From assembly GCA_019683625.1 (NCBI GenBank), contig JADGHY010000147.1:1-5611 (forward strand): 5,611 nt of DNA. The letters are read 5' to 3'. Shown here piece after piece: positions 1 to 5,611 of the stretch. The position numbers were made by a program, and so were the translations under genes. The stretch is from Thermoflavifilum sp. GTDB taxonomy: Bacteria; Bacteroidota; Bacteroidia; Chitinophagales; Chitinophagaceae. Position 1 is the first letter of the stretch, and each line of letters begins with the position of its first letter. The notes beneath the pieces are model-generated. The model did no database searches, had not been told where the DNA came from, and saw nothing but the letters and a program-made list of their open reading frames with translations.

Positions 1-794
1 AAATTATCGCTTTAGCCAATCAAAAAGGAGGAGTGGGCAAAACCACCACAGCCATTAACCTGTCGGCCAGCCTGGCCGTTTTGGAATATAAAACGCTGCT
101 GGTGGATGCCGACCCGCAGGCGAATAGTACCACCGGACTGGGTTTTGACCTGCGCAATATCCAGCAAAGCGTGTACGACTGTATGGTTAATGAAGTCCGT
201 GCGCAGGACATTTTGTTGCAGACCGAAATCCAGGATCTGCAGCTGCTGCCGGCGCATATTGATCTGGTGGGTGCCGAATTGGAGTTAATTCATCATCCCC
301 ATCGCGAACAGGTGCTCAGGCAGGTGTTGGAACCCCTGAAGCAAGCCTATGACTTTATCATTATTGATTGCTCCCCCTCTCTGGGATTGATTACGGTGAA
401 TGCGCTCACGGCAGCCGACTCGGTAATCATTCCTGTTCAATGTGAATTCTTTGCGCTGGAAGGACTGGGGAAGTTGTTGAATACCATCAAAATTGTACAG
501 AGCAGGTTAAATACTTCCCTGGAAATTGAAGGCATACTCCTTACCATGTACGACGGCCGTCTGCGCCTAAGCAATCAGATTTTAAGCGAAATCAAACATC
601 ATTTCGACAATCTGGTATTCGACACCATCATCCACCGGAATACGCGCCTGGCCGAAGCACCCAGCCTGGGCAAGCCGGCAGTGCTCTATGATGCTGATAG
701 CAATGGCGCCCTGCATTACCTAAACCTGGCCCGGGAAATTCTTCAGAAAAATGATGCAACGCGTATTAAATTAAAGGATAAAATCATTGCCTGA
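1..794 (+). CDS. parA: ParA/Soj chromosome-partitioning ATPase, 5' end cut by window edge
   Basis: Partial gene: the frame is open to the left edge and reads I-I-A-L-A-N-Q-K-G-G from base 3, so the true start lies a few bases outside. A GTG at 33 sits inside the P-loop and is not the start. About 263 residues are visible, close to full length for Soj-type ParA. Motifs seen in order: deviant Walker A KGGVGKTT with the ParA-signature first lysine, the Walker A' segment VDADPQANSTTGLG, Walker B FIIIDCSPSLG, and the C-terminal RNTRLAEAPSLGKP block typical of chromosomal Soj. Family knowledge: an ATP-dependent dimer binds DNA nonspecifically and is stimulated by ParB, driving origin segregation in the cytoplasm. 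The stop codon overlaps the parB start by one base (TGATG), which suggests translational coupling. MinD and other ParA-like ATPases are less likely because parB follows directly. Confidence 0.96.
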   Translation, partial: IIALANQKGGVGKTTTAINLSASLAVLEYKTLLVDADPQANSTTGLGFDLRNIQQSVYDCMVNEVRAQDILLQTEIQDLQLLPAHIDLVGAELELIHHPHREQVLRQVLEPLKQAYDFIIIDCSPSLGLITVNALTAADSVIIPVQCEFFALEGLGKLLNTIKIVQSRLNTSLEIEGILLTMYDGRLRLSNQILSEIKHHFDNLVFDTIIHRNTRLAEAPSLGKPAVLYDADSNGALHYLNLAREILQKNDATRIKLKDKIIA

Positions 795-1714
795 TGTCTG
801 CAGCCCCTCATAAAAAAGAAGCACTTGGCAAGGGTATCCGTTCCCTTTTGCAGCATATTGACGCCGATTTGAAATCTACCGCTGCGGCTATACCTGGCGA
901 AGAAAAAGTGGTGGCTGCCACGGCCATTGAACGCATACCGCTTGACCAGATCGAGGTAAATCCCATGCAGCCCCGGCGCGATTTCGACGAGAAGGCCTTA
1001 GAAGAGCTGGCCCAATCTATCCGTATCCACGATGTGATTCAACCCATCACCGTTAGCCGTATTCACCACAAAAAATATCGGCTTATTGCCGGCGAACGGC
1101 GCCTGCGCGCCGCTAAAATGGCCGGATTGAAAGATATCCCGGCCTATATCCGCCAGGCCGATGACCGACAGTTGCTGGAACTGGCGCTGACCGAAAACCT
1201 GCAGAGGGCCGACCTTAACGCTATTGAAACAGCCTTAAGTTATCGGCGACTGATGGAAGAATGTGAACTCACCCAAGAACAAGTGGCCGAGCGCATCGGT
1301 AAAGACCGAACCACAGTGACCAATTATCTCCGGCTATTGAAGCTGCCACCCGATATTCAGGTGGCTGTGCGCAACGGAGAAATCAGTATGGGCCATGCCC
1401 GCGCCCTGATCAATATTGAACATGCTGACCAACAGTTGTTTGTCTTTGGGGAAATCATCCGGAAAAAACTTTCCGTTAGGCAGACAGAGGATTTGGTTCG
1501 CAAAATCTCCTCGGGCCAGCGGATGCGAAAACAATCCACAACGGCTTCCTTACCTCCGGCTTATCAGCGCATCCAGGACCAGCTCACCGACCTGTTCTCT
1601 ACCCGCGTGAAATTGCTCCGCCAGTCCGGTGGCCGAGGCCATATTGCTATTGATTTTTATTCCGATGAAGAGCTCAACCGTATCCTGGACTTGCTTCAAC
1701 GCATCCGGAAATAA
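794..1714 (+). CDS. parB: ParB/Spo0J chromosome-partitioning protein (CTPase, parS-binding)
   Basis: Complete 306-residue ParB, a usual length for chromosomal members. Seen in order: N-terminal LGKGIRSLL (residues 11-19), the short motif that in this family contacts and stimulates ParA; NPMQPRRDF (56-64) opening the ParB/Srx-like CTP-binding domain; GERRLRAA (100-107) and TENLQRADLNAIE (133-145), the conserved nucleotide-binding and clamp motifs; a helix-turn-helix at about 159-184 (LTQEQVAERIGKDRTTV) for parS recognition; GHARAL (200-205); and a C-terminal dimerisation segment at about 254-306. ParB loads at parS, slides as a CTP-dependent clamp and works with ParA. The ATG shares its A with the parA stop TGA, so the pair is almost certainly cotranscribed. 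No parS-like 16-mer was noticed nearby. The last 50 bases probably also encode the start of the next gene. Confidence 0.96.
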   Translation: MSAAPHKKEALGKGIRSLLQHIDADLKSTAAAIPGEEKVVAATAIERIPLDQIEVNPMQPRRDFDEKALEELAQSIRIHDVIQPITVSRIHHKKYRLIAGERRLRAAKMAGLKDIPAYIRQADDRQLLELALTENLQRADLNAIETALSYRRLMEECELTQEQVAERIGKDRTTVTNYLRLLKLPPDIQVAVRNGEISMGHARALINIEHADQQLFVFGEIIRKKLSVRQTEDLVRKISSGQRMRKQSTTASLPPAYQRIQDQLTDLFSTRVKLLRQSGGRGHIAIDFYSDEELNRILDLLQRIRK

Positions 1715-2390
1715 CAGCCATCCAACCAGCCGATTCTTATTCGAGCGCTTCAAAAAGAGCAGGGCTGCCGGTTGGGTATGCCTTGTGTTGCTGCTGGCAG
1801 CATTCGGATTATCTGCCACGGCCCAGCAGGAACAACCTGCAAACCTGGGAGATACGCTGCATATTATCACCGATACCCTTATCATTCGAGATACCACCCA
1901 CCGCCTTGCCGATTCCACTTCGGCCACGCCCAGCGACACGGTGAGCTTTCATGATCCGCGAAGGGCAGCACTGTATTCCGCTGTGTTACCGGGGTTAGGA
2001 CAGGCCTATAACCATAAATATTGGAAAATACCCATCGCCTATGCTGGCCTGGGAATAGCCGCGGGGGTATTTATCTATAACTATAAGCAATTTATCCTTT
2101 TTCGCGACGCCTATCGCCTGAGCTTTACCGGGCAAAAAACGGGAGATCCCTTTATAGATCAGTACGACCCCCAGGACCAGAAACGTATCCGGGATGTGTA
2201 TCGCCAATATGTAGATTATTCTGCTTTGGCATTTTTGGGCGTGTATGTGATCAACATTGTCGATGCGCTGGTTGATGCACATCTGTATCATTTCAATGTA
2301 TCAGACAATCTGGCTATTCGCCTCCGGCCCATCATGCACGCCCATTATATGGGTTATGGATTAGTGGTTAATCTTTCCCGCCGCCATTAA
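1665..2390 (+). CDS. DUF5683-family exported/membrane protein, function unknown
   Basis: This is a 241-residue protein if it starts at the ATG at 1665, the only in-frame ATG ahead of the signal sequence. A GTG at 1629 is a less likely alternative. The ATG lies 50 bases inside parB. The N-terminus has an unusually long basic, polar region (about 35 residues), then a hydrophobic core (about 37-50, VCLVLLLAAFGLS) and a plausible cleavage site after ATA at residue 53. A threonine/aspartate/serine-rich linker runs to about residue 95. The conserved block starts at HDPRRAALYSAVLPGLGQ (96-113) and continues with AYNHKYWKIP and a hydrophobic helix (about 123-138). A second hydrophobic stretch covers about 185-202. 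I recognise this as the DUF5683 pattern, which in Bacteroidota often sits after parAB. The PGLGQxYN element resembles TM2-type membrane domains, but that link is inference. The product is probably in the inner membrane or periplasm. No activity can be assigned. Confidence 0.85.
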   Translation: MKSSTVSWTCFNASGNNSHPTSRFLFERFKKSRAAGWVCLVLLLAAFGLSATAQQEQPANLGDTLHIITDTLIIRDTTHRLADSTSATPSDTVSFHDPRRAALYSAVLPGLGQAYNHKYWKIPIAYAGLGIAAGVFIYNYKQFILFRDAYRLSFTGQKTGDPFIDQYDPQDQKRIRDVYRQYVDYSALAFLGVYVINIVDALVDAHLYHFNVSDNLAIRLRPIMHAHYMGYGLVVNLSRRH

Positions 2391-2392
2391 CC

Positions 2393-2424
2393 GGCTTACC
2401 TGCATGCAGGTGACTGCCTTTTCT
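2393..2424 (+). terminator. Likely intrinsic terminator after the parA-parB-DUF5683 block
   Basis: Starting 2 bases after the DUF5683 stop, GGC (2393-2395) and TTACCTG (2396-2402) pair with CAGGTGA (2407-2413) and GCC (2416-2418). The hairpin has one G-T wobble, a 2-base CT bulge and a CATG loop. TTTTCT follows immediately. The centre, ACCTGCATGCAGGT (2398-2411), is a perfect 14-base palindrome. A hairpin plus a short T-run between two plus-strand genes, with a promoter just downstream, fits a rho-independent terminator. The T-run is short, so efficiency may be modest. The palindrome could instead be a protein-binding site. Confidence 0.55.
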
Positions 2425-2454
2425 AAAAGGGCTTGAGCTCATGGCTTACGGTGT

Positions 2455-2486
2455 TTTGACCTAAAGAAAATTGCAGTGTATTTTTG
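2455..2486 (+). promoter_or_regulatory. Bacteroidota-type promoter for dapB
   Basis: TTTG at 2455-2458 (the -33 TTG being 2456-2458) is followed after 20 nt by TATTTTTG at 2479-2486, a full match to the Bacteroidota -7 consensus TAnnTTTG with spacing inside the known 17-23 range. Transcription would begin roughly at 2491-2494, giving a short leader of about 20 nt before the GTG at 2513. Its position downstream of a likely terminator supports separate expression of dapB. The transcription start is inferred. Confidence 0.65.
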
Positions 2487-2512
2487 GCAGTCCGTACATA
2501 AAACATTTTTCC

Positions 2513-3244
2513 GTGAAAATTGCACTCATTGGATATGGTAAAATGGGCAGGGCAGTAGAGGCCGTTGCCCAGCAGCGGGGTCATGAAATTCTCTGCCGGG
2601 TGGATGTTCACAACCGGGAAGAATGGCTGAGACCTGATCGGCTATCGGCTGCAGACGTGGCCATTGAGTTCACTACCCCGGAATCGGCTGTGGACAACCT
2701 ATTAGCTTGTTTTGCAGCGCAGGTACCCGTGGTATGTGGCACCACCGGCTGGCTGGAGCGATGGCCTGAAGTGGAAAAAGCTTGTCGCGACAAGCATCAG
2801 GCATTGGTATATGCCAGCAACTTCAGCCTGGGTGTGAACCTTTTCTTTGCCCTTAACCGATACCTGGCTCAGCTGATGGCTGGCTATCCGCAATATGAGG
2901 TAAACCTACGCGAGATTCATCATACCCAGAAAAAAGATGCACCCAGCGGCACAGCCATTACTCTCGCCGAACAAATACTTCGCCATCTTACGCGGAAGAA
3001 GCGCTGGGTAAAGGGGGAAACCAACGATGCTGAGGCTTTGCCGATTTTTTCAGAACGTGTAGATCCGGTGCCGGGTATCCACATCGTTCGTTATGCTTCT
3101 GAAGTGGATGAAATCGAGATCAAACACACGGCTCATTCCCGGGAAGGATTTGCCTGGGGTGCTGTGTTGGCAGCAGAGTGGGTGCAGGGCAAAAAGGGCA
3201 TCTTCAGCATGGAAGATGTATTAGGATTGTCCTCTGCTCCTTAG
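2513..3244 (+). CDS. dapB: 4-hydroxy-tetrahydrodipicolinate reductase (DapB)
   Basis: This enzyme reduces 4-hydroxy-tetrahydrodipicolinate to tetrahydrodipicolinate with NAD(P)H, in the cytoplasmic diaminopimelate/lysine pathway that feeds peptidoglycan. The GTG start gives 243 residues beginning MKIALIGYGKMG, the standard DapB N-terminus with its GxGxxG dinucleotide-binding loop (7-12). An upstream in-frame TTG at 2471 would add 14 unrelated residues and lies ahead of the predicted -7 box, so I rejected it. Further motifs: DVAIEFTTPESA (48-59), VVCGTTGW (73-80), ASNFSLGVN (101-109) and the catalytic/substrate block EIHHTQKKDAPSGTA (134-148). By alignment to E. coli DapB, His136 is the catalytic histidine and Lys140 the catalytic lysine. 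The C-terminus GIFSMEDVLG is also typical. The length fits the shorter DapB forms. It converges with tdh across only 3 bases. Confidence 0.96.
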   Translation: MKIALIGYGKMGRAVEAVAQQRGHEILCRVDVHNREEWLRPDRLSAADVAIEFTTPESAVDNLLACFAAQVPVVCGTTGWLERWPEVEKACRDKHQALVYASNFSLGVNLFFALNRYLAQLMAGYPQYEVNLREIHHTQKKDAPSGTAITLAEQILRHLTRKKRWVKGETNDAEALPIFSERVDPVPGIHIVRYASEVDEIEIKHTAHSREGFAWGAVLAAEWVQGKKGIFSMEDVLGLSSAP

Positions 3245-3247
3245 GAT

Positions 3248-4210
3248 TTATGCTTGATGCTGATGGGCGCGTAGGTTGGCCAGCATATCGGAGGTCATGG
3301 TCTGGAGGTCAAAAGCAGGCTTCCAGCCCCAGTCAGCCCGTGCCTGGCTGTCGTCAATGCTTTCGGGCCAACTTTCGGCAATTTGTTGGCGAAAATCGGG
3401 TTGATAGCAGACCTCGAAGCCGGGGGCATGATGCTGCAATGCCTTTGCCAGCTCGGCCGGGGAAAATTGAAAAGCATGAATATTGTAACTGCTATGCAGG
3501 CTGATGCGATGGGCTGGGGCTTCCATGAGTTCAATGGTAGCCCGGATGGCATCGGGCATATACATCATAGGCAGGTGGGTATCGGGTGCCAGTGGGCAGC
3601 AATATTTCCGATTTTCCACGGCAGCCTGAAACATTTCGATGGCATAATCCGTTGTGCCCCCACCTGGTGAAGACTTATAGCTGATCAGACCGGGATAGCG
3701 CAGGCTGCGCACATCAATTCCGTAACGCTCATGGTAATATTCGCACCAACGTTCGCCAGCCAATTTGCTGATGCCGTAAGCCGTGGTGGGCTCTAAGATG
3801 GTATGTTGCGGGGTACGCTGCCGGGGCGCTCCACGGCCAAATACAGCGATAGAGCTGGGCCAGTAAACTTTATGTAACCTTTCTTCCCGGGCAATTTCCA
3901 GTACATGGATCAAACTTTGCATGTTAATATGCCAGGCAAGAGCAGGATTTTTCTCGGCTGTTGCCGAGAGAATAGCGGCCAGATGGTAAATTTGGGTGAT
4001 GTGGTGGCGGATGACCAGCACATGCAGCATTTCCCGGTTCATCACATCCAGGGTCACATAGGGTCCCGTGTCTTTAAGCAGGGGATGTTCATCACGCAGG
4101 TCGGCTGCTATCACATGCTGAGGTTCATAAATCTTGCGCAGGGCCAGGGTAAGCTCCACACCAATTTGGCCACATGCACCTATGATAAGGATGCGTTCTT
4201 TAGCAGGCAT
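3248..4210 (-). CDS. tdh: L-threonine 3-dehydrogenase, SDR (epimerase-like) type
   Basis: A 320-residue extended-SDR protein of the UDP-galactose-epimerase-like threonine dehydrogenase class, distinct from the zinc-dependent Tdh of E. coli. Seen: GACGQIG (11-17), the Rossmann GxxGxxG NAD-binding loop; YHLAAILS (75-82); WPSSIAVFG (117-125), carrying the active-site serine; YGISK (145-149), the YxxxK catalytic pair; RSLRYPGLIS (168-177); PGGGTTDYAIEMF (182-194) and LPMMYMPDAIRATIELM (213-229). The last two blocks are diagnostic of this class. The reaction is NAD+-dependent oxidation of L-threonine to 2-amino-3-ketobutyrate, which a Kbl-type ligase would turn into glycine and acetyl-CoA. No kbl gene is in the window. 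A sugar-nucleotide epimerase is the alternative, but the class-specific blocks argue against it. It is a lone gene, divergent from kdsA and convergent with dapB. Confidence 0.9.
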   Translation of the reverse strand: MPAKERILIIGACGQIGVELTLALRKIYEPQHVIAADLRDEHPLLKDTGPYVTLDVMNREMLHVLVIRHHITQIYHLAAILSATAEKNPALAWHINMQSLIHVLEIAREERLHKVYWPSSIAVFGRGAPRQRTPQHTILEPTTAYGISKLAGERWCEYYHERYGIDVRSLRYPGLISYKSSPGGGTTDYAIEMFQAAVENRKYCCPLAPDTHLPMMYMPDAIRATIELMEAPAHRISLHSSYNIHAFQFSPAELAKALQHHAPGFEVCYQPDFRQQIAESWPESIDDSQARADWGWKPAFDLQTMTSDMLANLRAHQHQA

Positions 4211-4232
4211 AAAATGTAGTGAAAATCAGCTG

Positions 4233-4271
4233 CAAATTGTTCGATTTTTCGATTTCAAAAAAATCAAATTG
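4233..4271. repeat. Pair of CAAATTG direct repeats in the tdh/kdsA spacer
   Basis: CAAATTG occurs at 4233-4239 and again at 4265-4271, 32 bases apart start to start, about three helical turns. The second copy supplies the TTG of the predicted kdsA -33 box, so a protein bound there could affect kdsA expression. The motif is short and AT-rich, so chance is a real alternative. Confidence 0.35.
4240..4255. repeat. Tandem TTCGATTT x2 in the tdh/kdsA spacer
   Basis: TTCGATTT is repeated exactly and without a gap (4240-4247 and 4248-4255), between the two CAAATTG copies. GATTTTT at 4243-4249 can also pair with AAAAATC at 4259-4265, giving an AT-rich hairpin of 7 pairs. This may be an operator-like element or simple local duplication. 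No regulator can be named. Confidence 0.4.
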
Positions 4272-4298
4272 CTGGGATCAGAAAACGCTATAGGTTTG
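4269..4298 (+). promoter_or_regulatory. Bacteroidota-type promoter for kdsA
   Basis: TTG at 4269-4271, a 19-nt spacer, then TAGGTTTG at 4291-4298: a full match to the TTG / TAnnTTTG pattern with optimal spacing. The -7 box ends only 5 bases before the ATG at 4304, so the predicted transcription start falls on or next to that codon. Either the mRNA is nearly leaderless or translation starts later, for example at the ATG at 4367. Confidence 0.65.
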
Positions 4299-4303
4299 CG
4301 GTT

Positions 4304-5143
4304 ATGAAATCCGAGCGCCTATCTGCCATCGAATTCCTGTTTGATGGCCAAAGTTATGATCCAAACATGTTTTTTCTCATTGCCGGACCTTGTGTGGTGG
4401 AAGATGAGCCTTTGCTGATGACAGTGGCCGGCGAGGTCAGCCGTATCTGCCGGGAGCTGGGCATTCCTTATGTGTTTAAATCGTCGTATCGGAAAGCCAA
4501 TCGCACCCGTGTGGATTCGTTTACCGGTATCGGCGATGAAGCGGCCCTGGCCCTGTTGCAAAAAGTAAAAACGAGGTTTCATTTACCTGTACTTACCGAT
4601 ATCCATACGCCGCCGGAAGCTGCAATGGCTGCCGCTTATGTGGATGTGTTGCAGATACCGGCTTTTTTATGCAGGCAAACGGAGTTGTTGCAGGCTGCAG
4701 GCGCCACGGGAAAAGCGGTAAATATCAAGAAAGGCCAATTTGTGAGCGGGGAAGCCATGCGGTTTGCCGTGGATAAGGTCAGGCAAACCGGGAATGAAAG
4801 AATAATGCTCACGGAGCGAGGTTCCATGTTTGGCTACGGCGATCTGGTGGTAGATTTCCGGAATATACCCATCATGCAGGCATCCCAGGTGCCGGTGGTG
4901 GTGGATTGCACCCATTCGCTTCAGCAGCCCAACCAGGCGAGCGGAGTCACCGGAGGAAGGCCTCAGCTGATTCAAACCATTGCCCGTGCAGCCATTGCTG
5001 CAGGAGCCGACGGCATTTTTATCGAAACCCATCCCGAACCAGCCAAGGCTAAATCAGACGGTGCCAATATGCTGCCTTTAGCAGCCATGGAAGATTTGCT
5101 CAAAAGCCTGGTGCGCATACGGGAGGCTATCTTACCCGGCTAA
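4304..5143 (+). CDS. kdsA: 2-dehydro-3-deoxyphosphooctonate aldolase (KDO-8-P synthase), metal-dependent class
   Basis: This cytoplasmic enzyme condenses phosphoenolpyruvate with arabinose-5-phosphate to make KDO-8-phosphate for the lipopolysaccharide inner core. From the ATG at 4304 it has 279 residues. Seen: FFLIAGPCVVE (23-33), YVFKSSYRKANRTRV (56-70), TDIHTPPEA (98-106), QIPAFLCRQTELL (117-129), NIKKGQF (140-146), ERGSMFGYGDLVVDF (171-185), DCTHSLQQPN (201-210), GGRPQ (217-221) and IETHPEP (240-246). Cys30, His204, Glu241 and Asp252 match the recalled metal ligands of Aquifex KdsA (Cys11, His185, Glu222, Asp233) at a constant offset of 19. E. coli, with the metal-independent type, has asparagine at the cysteine position. 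DAHP synthases share the fold, but the AGPC and KANR context fits KdsA. A second start at 4367 (MFFLIAGPC, 258 residues) is possible because the promoter abuts the first ATG. Its neighbours are unrelated to lipopolysaccharide. Confidence 0.94.
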   Translation: MKSERLSAIEFLFDGQSYDPNMFFLIAGPCVVEDEPLLMTVAGEVSRICRELGIPYVFKSSYRKANRTRVDSFTGIGDEAALALLQKVKTRFHLPVLTDIHTPPEAAMAAAYVDVLQIPAFLCRQTELLQAAGATGKAVNIKKGQFVSGEAMRFAVDKVRQTGNERIMLTERGSMFGYGDLVVDFRNIPIMQASQVPVVVDCTHSLQQPNQASGVTGGRPQLIQTIARAAIAAGADGIFIETHPEPAKAKSDGANMLPLAAMEDLLKSLVRIREAILPG

Positions 5144-5145
5144 GT

Positions 5146-5611
5146 TTATTTGCGTTCGGGCAAATAGCTTCGCAGCATCCAGGCCATCTTTTCATGCTTT
5201 TCCATCAAGCCTACCAGAAAATCGTTGGTTCCGGCATCTTCATATTTCTCATCGGCTTCTCTGGCCATGTTGCGGATTTCGCGGATCAAGGTTTCATGAT
5301 CGTCCAACAAAATCTGCAAGGCCTTTTCCTGGGTTTCACCCGGCTGCCCTTCCGTGAGATTGGTGAGTTTCAGGTAATCGGCTAATGTGGCCACGGCAAA
5401 ATGTCCCAATTGGCGGATGCGTTCGGCCAACTCGTCAATCATCCCGGCCAATTCGGTATACTGTTCCTCCAGGAAGCGATGGATTTCTGCAAAGCTTTTG
5501 CTCTCCAGGTTCCAGTGATAATTGCGGGTTTTGATGTACAAAACGGTTTCATCGGCCAAGAGGGTGTTGAGCATGTTAGCCTCTGCCTGTAAAGATTTTT
5601 CGGGAATACCA
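5146..5611 (-). CDS. dps: Dps/ferritin-like DNA-binding protein from starved cells, 5' end cut by window edge
   Basis: Partial gene: the frame runs off the right edge, reading G-I-P-E-K-S-L-Q-A-E-A-N ahead of an internal ATG at 5574, which is therefore not the start. About 154 residues are visible. Dps proteins are usually 150-170 long, so only a handful of residues are missing. Seen: TRNYHWNLES, the hallmark of the first helix, and LAGMIDELAERIR in the second. The visible residues His32, His44, Asp59 and Glu63 keep the spacing of the Dps intersubunit ferroxidase site (His31, His43, Asp58, Glu62 in Listeria). The C-terminal LMEKHEKMAWMLRSYL is also typical. Family role: a dodecameric cage oxidises Fe2+, often with peroxide, and stores it, limiting oxidative damage. 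DNA binding cannot be judged because the N-terminal tail is missing. The stop lies 2 bases from the convergent kdsA stop. Its promoter is outside the window. Confidence 0.93.
   Translation of the reverse strand, partial: GIPEKSLQAEANMLNTLLADETVLYIKTRNYHWNLESKSFAEIHRFLEEQYTELAGMIDELAERIRQLGHFAVATLADYLKLTNLTEGQPGETQEKALQILLDDHETLIREIRNMAREADEKYEDAGTNDFLVGLMEKHEKMAWMLRSYLPERK
5147..5166. terminator. Hairpin at the kdsA/dps convergent junction, possible weak two-way terminator
   Basis: TATTTGC (5147-5153) pairs perfectly with GCAAATA (5160-5166) around a 6-base loop, giving a 7-pair stem over the last codons and stop of dps, just past the kdsA stop. No T-run follows on either strand, and most pairs are A-T, so as a classical intrinsic terminator it is weak. 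Its position, where both genes must end, is the main reason to list it. Confidence 0.3.

Noticed and set aside
33..35. GTG as the start of parA
   Set aside because: It lies in the middle of the Walker A P-loop. The frame continues upstream through I-I-A-L-A-N-Q-K-G-G to the window edge, so the gene is simply cut.
1550..1939. 129-residue minus-strand open frame across the parB/DUF5683 junction
   Set aside because: It is antisense to two well-supported genes and shows no recognisable domain or promoter. It is a shadow frame.
2505..2520. Possible parS-like site (ATTTTTCCGTGAAAAT)
   Set aside because: Only 10 of 16 bases match the TGTTTCACGTGAAACA consensus, the left half is poor, and it coincides with the dapB start codon.
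3961..3994. TTG then TAAATTTG on the plus strand inside tdh, resembling a promoter
   Set aside because: Spacing is at the extreme (23 nt), it lies antisense inside a coding region, and no plausible gene follows. Such matches are expected by chance.
4211..4218. TACATTTT on the minus strand as a tdh -7 box
   Set aside because: It has 7 of 8 consensus bases, but the nearest TTG element is only about 14 nt upstream and the box touches the start codon. Too weak to call.
3905..4219. 104-residue plus-strand open frame opposite tdh
   Set aside because: It lies entirely opposite conserved SDR motifs, with no family resemblance of its own. It is a shadow frame.
5572..5574. ATG as the start of the Dps gene
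   Set aside because: The reading frame continues upstream with the family-typical GIPEKSLQAEAN segment and runs off the window, so this methionine is internal.
1..5611. Novel system, mobile element, CRISPR array or RNA gene
   Set aside because: Nearly every base is covered by recognisable housekeeping genes. No terminal repeats, transposase, spaced repeat array, or tRNA/rRNA-like segment was seen on either strand.

Overview
The window looks like an ordinary chromosomal stretch from a Gram-negative member of the Bacteroidota. Four things point there. Two spacers carry the Bacteroidota sigma promoter pattern (TTG, 19-20 nt, TAnnTTTG). A DUF5683-type gene directly follows parAB. No clear Shine-Dalgarno sequences are visible. 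A KDO synthesis gene implies lipopolysaccharide. Base composition is roughly half G+C by eye, and the gene content would fit a Chitinophagales-like lineage, but the assignment below phylum level is a guess.

Layout: bases 1-2390 form a tight plus-strand block of parA (start cut by the left edge), parB (1-nt overlap) and an exported DUF5683-family protein (start probably inside the parB tail). A likely intrinsic terminator follows at about 2393-2424, then a Bacteroidota-type promoter (2455-2486), then dapB, which should start at a GTG at 2513. dapB converges with a minus-strand SDR-type L-threonine 3-dehydrogenase (tdh), with a gap of 3 nt. A 93-nt divergent spacer separates tdh from plus-strand kdsA. 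It holds a good kdsA promoter plus short repeated motifs. kdsA in turn converges, with a 2-nt gap, with a minus-strand Dps-family gene whose start is cut by the right edge.

The genes serve separate housekeeping roles: ParA/ParB in chromosome segregation, DapB in the diaminopimelate/lysine branch that feeds peptidoglycan, KdsA in making the KDO-8-phosphate needed for inner-core lipopolysaccharide, Tdh in threonine breakdown, and Dps in iron storage and oxidative-stress protection. The loose theme is cell envelope and chromosome maintenance, but only parA-parB-DUF5683 looks like one operon.

I found no mobile element, CRISPR array, RNA gene, parS-like site or anything resembling a new defence or biosynthetic system. 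The points most worth a second look are the uncharacterised DUF5683 protein whose start overlaps parB, the kdsA promoter that almost touches its start codon, and the repeat-bearing tdh/kdsA spacer.
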